In this document: piece by piece, positions 1 to 9,194 of the stretch | Position numbering within the stretch: position 1 is the stretch's first letter | Layout: every line of letters begins with the position of its first letter | Translations under genes and position numbers: made by a program | The notes under the pieces: generated by a model | What the model was told of the DNA's origin: nothing | Databases searched by the model: none | What the model saw: only the letters and a program-made list of their open reading frames with translations | NCBI GenBank assembly: GCA_905221605.1 | Contig: CAJNDS010001435.1 | Span: forward strand, 495,001-542,500 | From: Symbiodinium natans | Lineage: Eukaryota > Sar > Dinophyceae > Suessiales > Symbiodiniaceae | Reading direction: 5' to 3' | Length of the DNA stretch: 47,500 nt

Positions 1-60
1 TTTAGGGTTTAGGGTTTTGGGTGTAGGGTTTAGGGGCTGTGTAGGGATTTTGGGGCTTCT
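1..60. repeat. TTTAGGG block at window edge
   Basis: Imperfect TTTAGGG units (also TGTAGGG). It lies at the window edge but similar blocks in both orientations recur throughout, so it is not evidence of a chromosome end. Just downstream, about 86-115, is a fragment of dispersed family C (ggttcatgggtcgttgtaag). Confidence 0.9.
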
Positions 61-718
61 AAGTTTTTGGGTTTAGGGCTTCTACTTAAAGGTTCATGGG
101 TCGTTGTAAGTAGGCTAAACGATCCGTATTTCGGGCACAATTCTACTTCTAGCTATCCACCAACCCCGCAAGTAGGAAGTTCAGTGGTTGGGGTCTGAGA
201 ACGGGCATGCCGAGGGAGACCTCGCTAAACAGCAACAGAACCTGAAGCCCCGAGCCCGCAGCTTCGGACTTCGGGGTCAGGCGCTTGGGGCAGAGGTACC
301 ACCCCAAGGAGCGAACGCCCATCAACCTGCCATCTCGGTTTGCCCCCAGATACACCCTAAACCCCTGAACCCCTGAACCCCTGAACCCCTGAACCCCGAA
401 ACCCTAAACCCTAAACCTAAGCCCTAAGGGGATCCCCAGGAGGGAGCGCCCAGAATTGTCGAACACGCCTCCCTAAACCCTGAACCCTAAACTCCTACAC
501 AAGATGGCAAGGGCTCAACCCTAAACCCTAAACCCTAAACCCTAAACTCTACCTCGTCCTGGAGGGTTGTGCCCTTGAGGCCGCTAGGGTCGGCGACTTT
601 TTTGGGATCAAGTGCCCCTTTTACGTGCTTTTTTGGGGCTCAGAATCCGAGCTTACACCCTTAAATCGTGTCTTTAGGGCTGTTGGCTTCAGGGGCTACA
701 GGACTCCACACTTCACAG

Positions 719-783
719 CCTGCGGCCAAGTGGCGGCGGAGCTCAAGAAAAGAATGGAAATCATCGCTCGGATCATGGCCATG
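719..783 (+). CDS. Candidate internal exon, unknown protein
   Basis: A 65-base open segment after the acceptor cttcacag|cc and before a possible donor atg|gttttt. In frame it reads CGQVAAELKKRMEIIARIMA, a lysine- and isoleucine-rich helix-like stretch with about 80 percent G/C at codon third positions, falling sharply beyond the donor. CCCTAAA blocks lie on both sides. The minus strand is also open here (HDPSDDFHSFLELRRHL), so strand is not settled. Confidence 0.4.
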
Positions 784-1323
784 GTTTTTGTTGGCGAAGA
801 TCCAGAAACCGGGGGGATTCGGTCTCGAAGAGAGAGTGCTCACGGCTGCGGGCGGAAGTGTCGGCTTTGGTGTAGCTTAGAAGCCCTAAACCCTAAACCC
901 CATACCCGAAACCCGAAACCCTAAACCCTAAACCCTCCCTAGGCCCTAGTTAAGGGTTTAGGGAGTCTGGATGTTTTCGGGAGTTGGGTTCCAGGAGGGG
1001 TACCTTTTGGGAATCTTCAAAACCGTCAGGGTTTCGGGTTTAGGGTTTTAGGGTTTAAGGGTTTAGGGTTTAGGGTTGAGGGTTGAGGGGGCTTAGAGGG
1101 ACCCCTCGGGAGCACAGAATTTTAGGATTCAGGGTTTGGGGTTTGGGGTTTAGGGCTTAGGGCTGAAGGTGATAAAGTCTCGATTTGGCTTGAGTATGTA
1201 AGCTTTGGGGTTGAGCTGCTCCTAGACGTCCAAGCTCCCCTAAGCCCCAAAGCCCATATCCCTAAACCCTGAACCCTAAACCCCAAACCCAAACCCCTAA
1301 GCCCCAAAAAATCGGTCCTTAAC

Positions 1324-1405
1324 CTGCGGCTCATCTCTCAAAAGCTGCAAGAGGAGCCTTCTCTGTCCGGCAGCAAAGGCAGGACAGGACGGCGCACAAG
1401 GCATC
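1324..1405 (-). CDS. Candidate internal exon, unknown protein
   Basis: On the minus strand the acceptor ctgatag|g and donor cag|gttaag enclose 82 bases, phase 2 to 0, encoding a Cys/Pro-rich start and the helix GQRRLLLQLLRDEPQ. CCCTAAA lies on the left and TTTAGGG on the right. The plus strand also has an open frame (KLQEEPSLSGSKGRTGRR), which is the main alternative. Confidence 0.42.
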
Positions 1406-1460
1406 CTATCAGGGTGTCGGCAGTCTAGGCCCCGGGGGGCGGGGGGAGAGGGGTAGGGGG

Positions 1461-1683
1461 GGGAAAGAAGTTTAAGGTTAGGGTTAGGGTTTAGGGTTTA
1501 GGGTTTAGGGTTTAGGGTTTAGGGTTTAGGGTTTAGGGTTTAGGGTTTAGGGTTTAGGGTTTAGGGTTTCGGGTTTCGGGTTTCGGGTTTAGGGTTTAGG
1601 GTTTAGGGTTTAGGGTTTAGGGTGTAGGGGTCAGGGTTTAGGGTTTAGGGTTTGGGGCTTGGGGTTTAGGGTTAGGGTTGGGG
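1461..1683. repeat. TTTAGGG array
   Basis: About 30 units, mostly perfect 7-mers, with a run of TTTCGGG variants near 1567-1587. One of the longest pure blocks in the window. From about 1690 to 1980 I see only unique, mostly non-coding sequence. Confidence 0.95.
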
Positions 1684-1984
1684 ATGGAGTGGGGTGGGGG
1701 GAAGGTCAAATTTAGAGACCTGCCACTTGAATGAGGACGGTGCAAGACGGGCTAAGGGGGATGGGTTGCTGTTTAACCCGAACCCCAAACTGATAAAGTG
1801 ATAAACGTTGTAGTAAAGTCCCACCTAGGGAATGCAAGTACATGAAGCAGGGTTTAAATTACTGCTATTGGTGAGTGCATATACTTGGTGTCCTATTGGG
1901 GATACAAGGAATATGAACCCTGCTTCGACATGACGTGGGCCGTGCGGCGAGAGTTCCCCCCAAACCCGCAACCCTAAACCCTAA

Positions 1985-2236
1985 ATGCAAAACTGCAAAA
2001 AGAAAGAAGCTGGTAGATTGTTTGTTTCATTCTTGCCCAGCCCCGAGAAACACTCGCGCAGATATCATGTCGAAACCCTGACCCTAAACGCCAAACCCCC
2101 TCAACCCAAAGCCCTAAACCCTTTCTTCAAAGGCTGGAGCGGGAAGGGAGGACTGTCGGCACTTCCTGCGCCCTTTCAGCAGAATGCAAGCCAAGCCATG
2201 ACGAGATGCCTAAACCCTAAATCCTATCAATTTTAG
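1985..2236 (+). CDS. Weak open frame, 83 codons
   Basis: ATG to stop, 83 codons. The middle (TLNAKPPQPKALNP) is translated telomere-like repeat; the outer parts (KKKEAGRLFVSFLPSPEKH and FFKGWSGKGGLSALPAPF) are plausible protein. The minus strand of 2110-2200 is also open (HSAERAQEVPTVLPSRSSL). Could be chance or a gene that absorbed repeat units. Confidence 0.2.
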   Translation: MQNCKKKEAGRLFVSFLPSPEKHSRRYHVETLTLNAKPPQPKALNPFFKGWSGKGGLSALPAPFQQNASQAMTRCLNPKSYQF

Positions 2237-2579
2237 GATTAGCTGTTTACGGGGTTTGGGGAGCCTAAACTCAATTAAGAACCAGATGACGACCCATGCT
2301 GTTTAGGTCGACAGTACCTGTTCCCTTCGCAGGCCCAACTCAGTTGACCATGGAGTCTTCTGGGAGCTTCGTGGGTAGTCCTAGCATGTAGAGTTGAAAT
2401 TGCTCCAGGGTTTAGGGTTAAGGGTTAATACGACTTTTTCTACTCGTTTACCCTACTCTGAACTGTCTTCGAACCTCCAAGTAGGCTTTCGGGTCTCGCC
2501 CTGCAACCCAAAAAAAAACCCTCCTGAACCCTAAACCCTAAATCCCGAAAAACCCCCAACTGCCGGAGCTTCGGCTCAC

Positions 2580-2653
2580 CTTGGCGCTGCTGCGCAGGTC
2601 TCTGGCGCGCTGTCGGGAGAGGCGATCGCCCAGGTCGTCGCCTTTGTCGTTGC
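2580..2653 (-). CDS. Candidate internal exon, charged protein
   Basis: Minus-strand exon of 74 bases with good splice sites on both sides: acceptor gccccag|gc and donor aag|gtgagc. It needs one upstream base to complete its first codon and then reads NDKGDDLGDRLSRQRARDLR followed by SSAK, with nearly all codons ending in G or C. The rich Asp/Arg content suggests a helical, charged region. CCCTAAA lies left and TTTAAGGG right. The plus strand (VSGALSGEAIAQVVAF) is the weaker alternative. Confidence 0.58.
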
Positions 2654-3115
2654 CTGGGGCTCCGTGTTTCCGGTTTAAGGGTTTAAGGGTTTAAGGGTTT
2701 AAGGGTTTCCGGGTTTAAGGGTTTAAGGGGGGATTGAGGGCTTTGGAGTTTGAGGGTTTCAGGGTTGAGGGTCTTAGGCCCCTTAAAGCTGGAGCTTCCC
2801 AAATTTGAGGCCCTTGGGCCCCGGAAGACTCCAAGATTCCTCAACAACCTGAACCCGTCAGTCTCTAAGATTCTGCATAGGGTTTAGGGTTTAGGGTTTG
2901 GGGTTTAGGGTTTAGGGTTTAGGGTTTAGGGGTTAGGGTTCCTAAGGCCACTTAAGGCCCTTAGGCCTCCCAAGCTTGAGGCGCTTAGGCCCGGCAACTT
3001 CCTAAACCCTTTTCACAACCCTATAAACCATACTTTCTGAAACCTAAACCCTAAACCCTGAACCCTGAACCGTAAACCCCTAAACCCCTAAGCCCTGAAC
3101 CCTCTACACCTGGGA

Positions 3116-3190
3116 ATGTGCGAGGGCGGTGGGGTTCGTGTCAGCCGAGGCCGAGGCTCTTTTGGGACGCACATGAGGCGCCCGGTCATG
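3116..3190 (+). CDS. Candidate first exon
   Basis: ATG followed by 25 open codons (MCEGGGVRVSRGRGSFG, then THMRRPVM) up to a good donor atg|gtaggt. Gly/Arg-rich. The minus strand is open too (KEPRPRLTRTPPPSHIP), so the call is tentative. Confidence 0.3.
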
Positions 3191-3331
3191 GTAGGTTTTA
3201 AGTGTATGGAGTGTTTGGGGCTTAGGGCCCCTAGACCCTGAACCCTAAACCCCTTAAACCCTAAACTCTAAACCCGAAACCCTCAACCCTAAACCCTAAA
3301 CCCTCAACCCCCAAACCCTAAACCAGCCCAG

Positions 3332-3398
3332 CGGCCGACTTGCCGCCCCTGGAACTCCAGGAAACCATAGCCTTTGCCTCCCACCTCGCGTCTCACAG
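3332..3398 (+). CDS. Candidate internal exon (strand uncertain)
   Basis: Between acceptor gcccag|c and a GC-type donor cacag|gcgtgg the plus strand reads ADLPPLELQETIAFASHLAS. CCCTAAA precedes and TTTAGGG follows. The minus strand of the same bases contains KGYGFLEF, which fits the RNP1 motif of RRM domains, so a minus-strand RRM exon is a real alternative. GC donors are known in dinoflagellates. Confidence 0.4.
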
Positions 3399-3455
3399 GC
3401 GTGGGTTCTGAAGGCCGTGGGTTCACGTCAAGCTCCGGTTTAGGGTTGGGAGGGA

Positions 3456-3463
3456 TTTAGGGT

Positions 3464-3536
<73 letters not shown>
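3456..3536. repeat. TTGAGGG variant array
   Basis: About eleven nearly identical TTGAGGG units in a row, a sharply bounded variant of TTTAGGG. The uniform substitution implies local tandem expansion of one mutated unit. Confidence 0.95.
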
Positions 3537-3537
<1 letters not shown>

Positions 3538-3898
3538 CAAGATGCTTCAGGAGAAGGGGTTTAGGGTTTAGGGTTTAGGTTTTAGGGTTTAGGGGATGGA
3601 GCTTGTCATGCACACGGCCTACTTACTCGACCTGCAGGCGAGGTCCCCCAGCGACAAAGGAACAAGAACGAGGCCCCGTGTGCATGTTCTGGTGCCCCGG
3701 AGGGACACTAACACCCAAAAAGCCGGGAGCACCTTACTGAACCCTAAACCCTCCCAACCCCTCAACCTTTGCCCCCTAAACCCTAAACCCTAAACCCTAT
3801 AGACCCTAAACCCTAAACCCTAAACCCTAAACCCTAAACCCTAAACCCCTAAACCCTAAACCCTAAACCCGAAAAAAAGCTTGTGCTCGCAAAAACAG

Positions 3899-3994
3899 GG
3901 GCCTCTTCACGGCCCAGGTCGCCCGGCGCAATGCAGAGGAGGAGGGCCGAGGCGAGCTGGCGGCCGGCCGGTCGCTTTTCGAGCTTGAGGGCTG
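3899..3994 (+). CDS. Internal exon, unknown protein
   Basis: The best plus-strand exon in the left part. Acceptor aaaaacag|gg (AG|G) and consensus donor ctg|gtaagt enclose 96 bases, phase 2 to 2. The peptide includes GLFTAQVARRNAEEEGRGEL and AAGRSLFELEG, with most third positions G or C. A CCCTAAA block ends just before it and a TTTAGGG block starts just after. No family recognised. An exon at this phase needs partners I could not assign with confidence. Confidence 0.7.
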
Positions 3995-4379
3995 GTAAGT
4001 CAGGGGGCCCTTGAGGGTTAGGGTTCTGATATAGGGTTTAGGGTTTAGGGTTTAGGGTTTAGGGTTTAGGGTTCAGGGTTTAGGGGTCGGAATGATTACT
4101 AATAGCATTCCCTTAGTGTTCCTTTTCACTACACTATAACAACCTCCAGGGTGCCCTTGGGGTGACGAAAGGTATTCCCTTACGGTCCCTTCAGAACTAT
4201 ACCATAATTACCCCCAAAACCCTATTCGAAATATAAAGGCCGCTGTAGTAGGTTTCCTGGGATGGGCCCTTAACAGCACTCTGAAAAACATTGATTCTCA
4301 CAGCCCTTCAATTATCAACGCCCTACACTCTAAACACTAATACCCCTAAACCCCTGAACCCTAAACCTTAACCCTAAAC

Positions 4380-4510
4380 TCTGAGGGTAGTTACATTGGT
4401 CCCTTCGTATGGGCCATAAAAAGGGGACCCTTTTCTACCCTATACAAATTGAGGGCCCATACATCAGAACCCTTTAAAGGATGTTAAGGGCCCGTGAAAC
4501 TACCCTCAGA
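4380..4510. mobile_element. MITE-like element, family A copy 1
   Basis: Begins tctgagggtagtt and ends aactaccctcaga, a 13-base terminal inverted repeat. It has no coding capacity. Internal sequence (ccataaaaaggggaccc, then ccctatacaa) is shared with the copy at 17627-17762. The region 4090-4320 to its left is unique, low-GC and without a gene I can see. Confidence 0.8.
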
Positions 4511-4796
4511 TAGACCCTCAACCGTGAACCCTGAGTCCTACACCTGGCTCACCAAAGCAGGGTTTAGGGTTTAGGGTTTAGGGTTTAGGGTTTAGGGTTT
4601 AGGGTTTAGGGTTTAGCCAAAATGGAAGTACAAACAGGAGCCCAGACGGCTACAGTCAGTTCCCCTTCCTACTTCCCCTGAGACAGACAATCCTGAAACT
4701 ACAGTGGCCCAGAAGCCCGTTTCAGATGAAACAAGCCCCTAAATCCTAACCCTAAACCCTACCGCCCCCCCCCCCCCCCCCCCCCCAAATCTACAC

Positions 4797-4847
4797 CTGC
4801 CGCCGTGGCAGGGGGGCCTCATGAAGCTTCTCATACTGCTTGGCGAC
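4797..4847 (-). CDS. Candidate internal exon, 17 codons
   Basis: Minus-strand exon with acceptor actgacag|gt and donor cag|gtgtag, phase 0 to 0, encoding VAKQYEKLHEAPLPRRQ. A run of 22 C (about 4764-4786) lies just beyond its donor. The helix-like, charged peptide resembles those of the exons at 5726-5806 and 5411-5442, which could belong to the same gene. Confidence 0.58.
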
Positions 4848-5410
4848 CTGTCAGTGGCTCCGTAGAACCCTAAACCTAAACCCTAACCATAACTGCAAGC
4901 TCTGAAGACCTGAAGCTGACGTCTAAAGCCCAAAAATGTCAGGTGAGTCAACACCAGACGGCACTACAGCCCCTGAACTCCCCGAGCCAAAACGCCCCAA
5001 GCCCCAAATCCACATCCTAACCCTAAACCCTATCCTGAACCTTCCCAGGAACCCTAAACCCTAAACCCTAAACCCCCCGACCCCCCCCCCCCCCCGGCCG
5101 CCGCCAAAGCCTTTATCACTTCACTCAACAAACTCTCAAACTCGAAGAGCCCACTATCCTCAATCGCCAGCCGCTAATCCAAAAACATCTCAAAACCCGC
5201 GGGAAAACTGTTAAAACAAAAACAGGTTTAGGGTTTAGGGTTTAGGGTTTAGGGTTTAGGGTTTAGGGTTTAGGGTTTAGGGTTTAGGGTTTAGGGTTTA
5301 GAGTTTAGGGTTTAGGGCTCAGGGTTCAGGGTTTATGGTTTAGGGTTTAGGATGCCTCAGCACCCTTTTCCCTGCCTCCTGCTCCGTCCTCTCACGGGCC
5401 CGGAGCTCAC

Positions 5411-5442
5411 CGAGGCGCTTGTTGTCGCGCTGGAAGGCACTC
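5411..5442 (-). CDS. Candidate short exon, charged helix
   Basis: Minus strand: acceptor gaagcag|g and donor ctcg|gtgagc enclose 32 bases reading SAFQRDNKRL. If the donor is not used the frame stays open and continues as GELRARERTEQEAGKRV, which also looks like coiled coil, so the true 3' edge may lie nearer 5363. TTTAGGG lies on both sides. Confidence 0.5.
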
Positions 5443-5725
5443 CTGCTTCCGCCAGGATCATTAGGGTGTTTTTGGGGGTTTAGGGTTTAGGGTTTAGGGT
5501 TTAGGGTTTAGGGTTTAGGGTTTAGGGTTTAGGGTTTAGGGTTTAGGTTTTAGTATAGAGAACCCAGAACCCAACAAGGAAAAAAAGGTAGACTGCTGAA
5601 CAGCCTAGATTCTTCCCAAGACGAAACACCCTCAACCCTAAACTAGCTAAACCCTTCAAGGCCAAGAAGGAATTGCAACACCCCCCTAAACCTTACGAAC
5701 CCGAAACCCTAAAACCCCCTGAAAC

Positions 5726-5806
5726 CCCGCTCCAGAGCTTCTGGTGAAGGCTCGTCGCCTCCGAGATGACTTGCTGCCATTCCTCCTGACACTTCAGGAC
5801 TTCGAG
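5726..5806 (-). CDS. Candidate exon, coiled-coil-like
   Basis: Minus strand, 27 codons between acceptor cccccaag|c and donor ggg|gtttca: LEVLKCQEEWQQVISEATSL then HQKLWSG. High third-position GC and heptad-like spacing of Leu/Val/Trp suggest coiled coil. The plus strand has its own splice-like signals (ctccag|ag and gcag|gtttat) and reads LLVKARRLRDDLLPFLLTLQ; leucine-rich antisense of a Glu/Lys/Gln-rich exon is expected, so minus is preferred. Confidence 0.48.
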
Positions 5807-5835
5807 CTTGGGGGCTTTGCAGGTTTATGTCGGCC

Positions 5836-6577
5836 AGGGTTTAGGGTGTAGGGCTTCGGGGATTTGCTTTATTTAATATTTAATATGTATGTATATATAT
5901 ATATATATCTTAATTTTTGTTTCTTTTGGGGGGGATCTTCGGGTTAAGGGGGTTTAGTGTCTGAGGGGTGGACTATCTTTGGGGGCTTCAACGCGAGTTC
6001 CCTGCGCAGAGCCCACCCTCCAGAGCCCAAACCGTGAGAATTCTTCTAAGGTCCAGAGCATCTTAAGCCCCCAAAACCCTGAAGCCCAGAAGCCGAACTT
6101 TCAAAAACACCGGAACCCTAAACCCTAAACCCCTAAACCCCTAAACCCCTAAAACCCTAAACCCCCAAACCCCTAAACCCCGAAACCCCTAAACCCCGAA
6201 ACCCCGAAACCCCTAAACCCCTAAACCCCTAAACCCCTAAACCCCTAAACCCCTAAACCCCTAAAACCCTAAACCCCTAAACCCCTAAACCCCTAAACCC
6301 CTAAACCCTAAACCCTGAACTTTTGAGCTACACAGGCACGCCGACTGTCAAACCTCACCCCTTCCAAAGGGCGAAAGGCTACTGTCTCCGCGGCGCAAAA
6401 GGCAGACCCCCCCCCCCCTCCCCAAAACAAACGAACAACAAAAACAAATAAGCAAGATACCTATCAATATATATGTATATATATATATATATGTGTATAT
6501 ATATATAGATAATATACGTATACCGCAAAGCCTACATAAACCCTCAACCCAGAACCCTAAAACCCTAGATCGAAGGC
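5836..6577. other. No clear gene; repeats and AT microsatellites
   Basis: Contains TA-rich microsatellites (about 5885-5909 and 6465-6515), a block of CCCCTAAA 8-mers (6117-6320), a C run near 6407-6421, and a segment at 6328-6405 that is open on both strands (plus: ARRLSNLTPSKGRKATVSA). Nothing else gene-like seen. Confidence 0.6.
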
Positions 6578-6650
6578 CTCATTTCGCTCGCTGCCACTCT
6601 CGTCCGGGGAGCTTTCCTCTGAGGTGGCCTGGGCCTCCGCGCATTCCGGG
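6578..6650 (-). CDS. Candidate exon, acidic Ser/Glu-rich
   Basis: Minus strand after acceptor gagaag|c: PECAEAQATSEESSPDESGS followed by ERNE, strongly acidic and low-complexity, typical of a disordered linker. The only nearby donor is non-canonical (gag|gccttc, GC type). The phase fits joining to the 7384-7447 exon. The plus strand is also open (ASFRSLPLSSGELSSEV). Confidence 0.42.
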
Positions 6651-6759
6651 CTTCTCGGGCTTGTAAATACAAATAATCATATAAATAGAAATATAAATAC
6701 AAATTTATAACAATGTACATGTGTATGTAATTTAAAGTACGTATATACATATATAGACA

Positions 6760-7383
6760 TATACTTAGGGTTTAGGTCTTAGGGCTTAGGGTTTAATTGA
6801 ACTAGGGTTTTGGGGTTGGGGGCTTAGGGTGGTATTTGCCGATCTACATATCGATCTTTGGGTTTAGGACCTTGGGGCCCTTGAGGGTTCGGGCGTTGGT
6901 GGCTGGGAGATCTTGACCTGAATCTGGCGGTCGGGGTCTCAGGGTTCTAGGCTTGACAGGTTAGGGGTTTCGGGTTTAGGGTTTAGGGTTGAACGTTGAA
7001 CTAGCTTGAGCGTGTCAGGGTTCTCGGGTTCTAGGGGTTTTGGGGAAGAGTTTCGCGTCGCTTCATTCGGGCAAGGACATGCTGATGCGAAGAAGAGCTC
7101 AGCATTTTAGGCCGTATTGAAGAAGTAGGTCCATTTCGAGTCCTAAACAACGGCCGACCAACCCTGATCCCTGTATCCTACCATTACGCCTTTTCCCCAA
7201 CTATAAACCTATGTCCGACTGTGCCCCACCCAGGTCGGGAGATAAGGAAATAGGTCTGGGTCTGGGTGTTTCGGGATGTGTTTCGAAAATGGCTTTGGGC
7301 TTGGGGCTTAAGGTCCTCAACGCCTAACCCCAAAACCCCAAAACCCCTCAACCCCTAAACCCCTAAACCCCCAAACCCCAAAC
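6760..7383. other. No clear gene
   Basis: Scattered degenerate TTTAGGG (6765-6830, 6960-7000) and CCCCTAAA (7320-7383) blocks around unique sequence. A short plus-strand open end at about 7040-7105 (EFRVASFGQGHADAKKSSAF, stop) is the only coding hint. Confidence 0.5.
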
Positions 7384-7447
7384 CAATAGCCGAAACAGAT
7401 GTAGGACGTGGCGTTCTGCTCATCCCAGCCTGGATCTTCAGGAGCAC
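7384..7447 (-). CDS. Candidate exon downstream of ankyrin region
   Basis: Minus strand, acceptor cgcag|gt and donor attg|gtttgg. One frame reads APEDPGWDEQNATSYICFGY, rich in Trp, Asp, Asn and Tyr as real protein would be. Starting instead at the acceptor cgaag (7461) keeps this frame and is phase-compatible with the gtgagc site at the end of the ankyrin frame. If the ankyrin gene is an intron-free retrocopy this segment is unrelated to it. Confidence 0.38.
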
Positions 7448-7786
7448 CTGCGGATTGCTGGCTTCGGGTTCAGAGCTTATGGGGCATTTTGGCCTTTGTG
7501 GGGCTTCTAGGGCTTATAGGGCTTCGGGCTCGGGGGGTAGGGATGAGGTTTAGCTCAGGGCTCAGGGCTTCGGGTTAGGGCGTAGACCCCTTAGTTGAGA
7601 AGGCAGCGTCAAGCAAGCATTTTGACAGGAACCTCCGGCTGCAGTCCTCAAGGCGTACTCATGGAACCACGACCCTGGAAGGTGACAATCTTTCGGACCC
7701 TAAGCTGTAAGGCGTACACATGAATGAGTTTTTTCGCGGCCCCCCCAAAAAGCCACATTGTAGATCAACCCTCAGATGCCGAAGGC

Positions 7787-9074
7787 TCACCTTCGAAAAT
7801 GTCTGGGTGCACTAGGCTCCCACGACCGAATCTCTCGAACTCGATGCTGCAACTTCCTCAGCGAATCCGCTCTAGCCAGCACTGCGCGGGTCTCTGCACT
7901 GGCACCACTTGCCTCTGCTGCACGAAGTGGCGTAGCGCCTGCCAGGTTGGCTTTCCAAACGTCTGCACGGGCATCCAAGAGTAAACGCACGACCTCCACA
8001 TTGTCGCTCTCCACCGCCGCAAGTAAGGGTGTATCGCCGTTGTCGTAGGTCGCTTCGTTCTTGTTGGCACCAGCGTTCAACAGCAAACTCACCACACTGG
8101 TGTAGCCTCCCTTAGCAGCCACGACGAGCGGCGCCCTGCCATCCGTTGAAAGCCTTGCATTTGGGTCAGAGTCTGCACTCAACAATAGACCCACGACAGA
8201 TGAATTGCCATCCTGGGCAGCCAGAAGCAAAGGTGTCTGCTTGGTTAGGGTCGGCTCTTGCTTCGAGAAGCATCTGCACCATGCGGCTGTTGCCTTCGCC
8301 GGCTGCGAAAAGCAGGGTTCCGACGCCGTCGTCCGACCGCACCTTGTTTGGGTCTGCACGTGCGTTGAGCAGCAATGCCAGCATATCTGCATCGACGGTG
8401 CAGGCCTGCACCACGGGCGTGGTGCCATCGTTGTCTCCCATGTCTTTGTCAGCACCAGCATCCAGCAACAAGCGGGCCACTTCCAGCTGGCCACAGCTGA
8501 CTGATGCCAACAGCGGCGTCACGCCATCACTATTGGTCTTGTCCTTGTCGGCACGTGCTGAGAGCAAGCTCCTTACCACACTGATATGACCATTGGTAGA
8601 TGCCAAGGTAAGAGGTGTGGCCCCATCCCATGTTCCTGCCACGTCCGGGTCTGCTCCTGCTTCTAGCAACAGCGACAAGGCTGGCAAAGATCCCCGCGTT
8701 GCAGCTAGGTGCAGAGCTGCAAAGCCCCTGGAATTTCTTGAGTCCGGATCGAGTGGCATCTGCAGGAGGTGTCGGAGACGAGACGCAATGCCCACGGACC
8801 TGCACAGCTCATCCGCTTGTCTCTCTGAGGTCGACAGAAACTGAAGAAGAACCAGCTGTAAGTCACTCAAGGATTGGATATTGGCGGCATCCCCCAGGAT
8901 ATCGCCACTTTGAGTCAACAGCCTTTGCCGAAACCTCGGTATGCCAAGCCGGGACCACAGGTAGGATTTCAGTCCACGGACGGGACCCCCAGGAGCTTCA
9001 GTCATACTCTGAACTTGGTCTTGCTCAATCGCAGCTATCTCTTCACCCGATGCCATCATCCGAATTCGCAACAT
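7787..9074 (-). CDS. Ubiquitin-like plus ankyrin-repeat protein, frameshifted
   Basis: About 429 codons, intron-free, in two frames. From the ATG at 9074, residues 3-80 resemble a ubiquitin-like fold (key stretch GIPRFRQRLLTQSGDIL, then DLQLVLLQF) that often precedes ankyrin repeats in dinoflagellate proteins. Repeats then follow from about residue 110: HLAATRGSLPALSLLLEAGA, TPLTLASTNGHISVVRSLLS and so on, nine in all. Near 8232-8246 (after residue ~279) the frame breaks: compared with sister repeats about 14-17 bases of the beta-hairpin are missing, and the reading continues one frame over as TPLLLAAQDGNSSVVGLLLS. Ankyrin repeats bind other proteins; the partner is unknown. The frame ends at a TGA at 7787, but that TGA overlaps a good donor (aag|gtgagc), so a further exon is possible. 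The frameshift argues for a decaying copy, or less likely an assembly error. Confidence 0.93.
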
Positions 9075-9173
9075 GACAGTCGGACGGCCTAGCGCATTGG
9101 TGATTCACCGAGACAAATCCTAAACCCTGACTCGCCCCCGACGAGGCTATCGTCTCTGCACGTTTGTTTCGCG

Positions 9174-9194
9174 CTTGGGGCCACGTGGCTACGG
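9174..9194 (-). other. Relict dinoflagellate spliced-leader sequence
   Basis: The minus strand reads ccgtagccacgtggccccaa then g, matching 16 of 21 positions of the dinoflagellate spliced leader (first nine bases identical, last four identical). It is in the same orientation as the ankyrin frame and ends 100 bases before its ATG. Spliced leaders are added to mRNA by trans-splicing, so a genomic copy upstream of a gene is the known mark of mRNA retroposition. The recall of the leader sequence is from memory and should be checked. Confidence 0.6.

Noticed and set aside
1-60. A true telomere at the window start
   Set aside because: The same motif occurs in both orientations throughout the window, between exons, so position at the edge is not informative.
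4615-4625. Second spliced-leader relict (ccattttggct on the minus strand)
   Set aside because: Only 11 bases match, the preceding ccgtag is absent, and no suitable coding frame follows.
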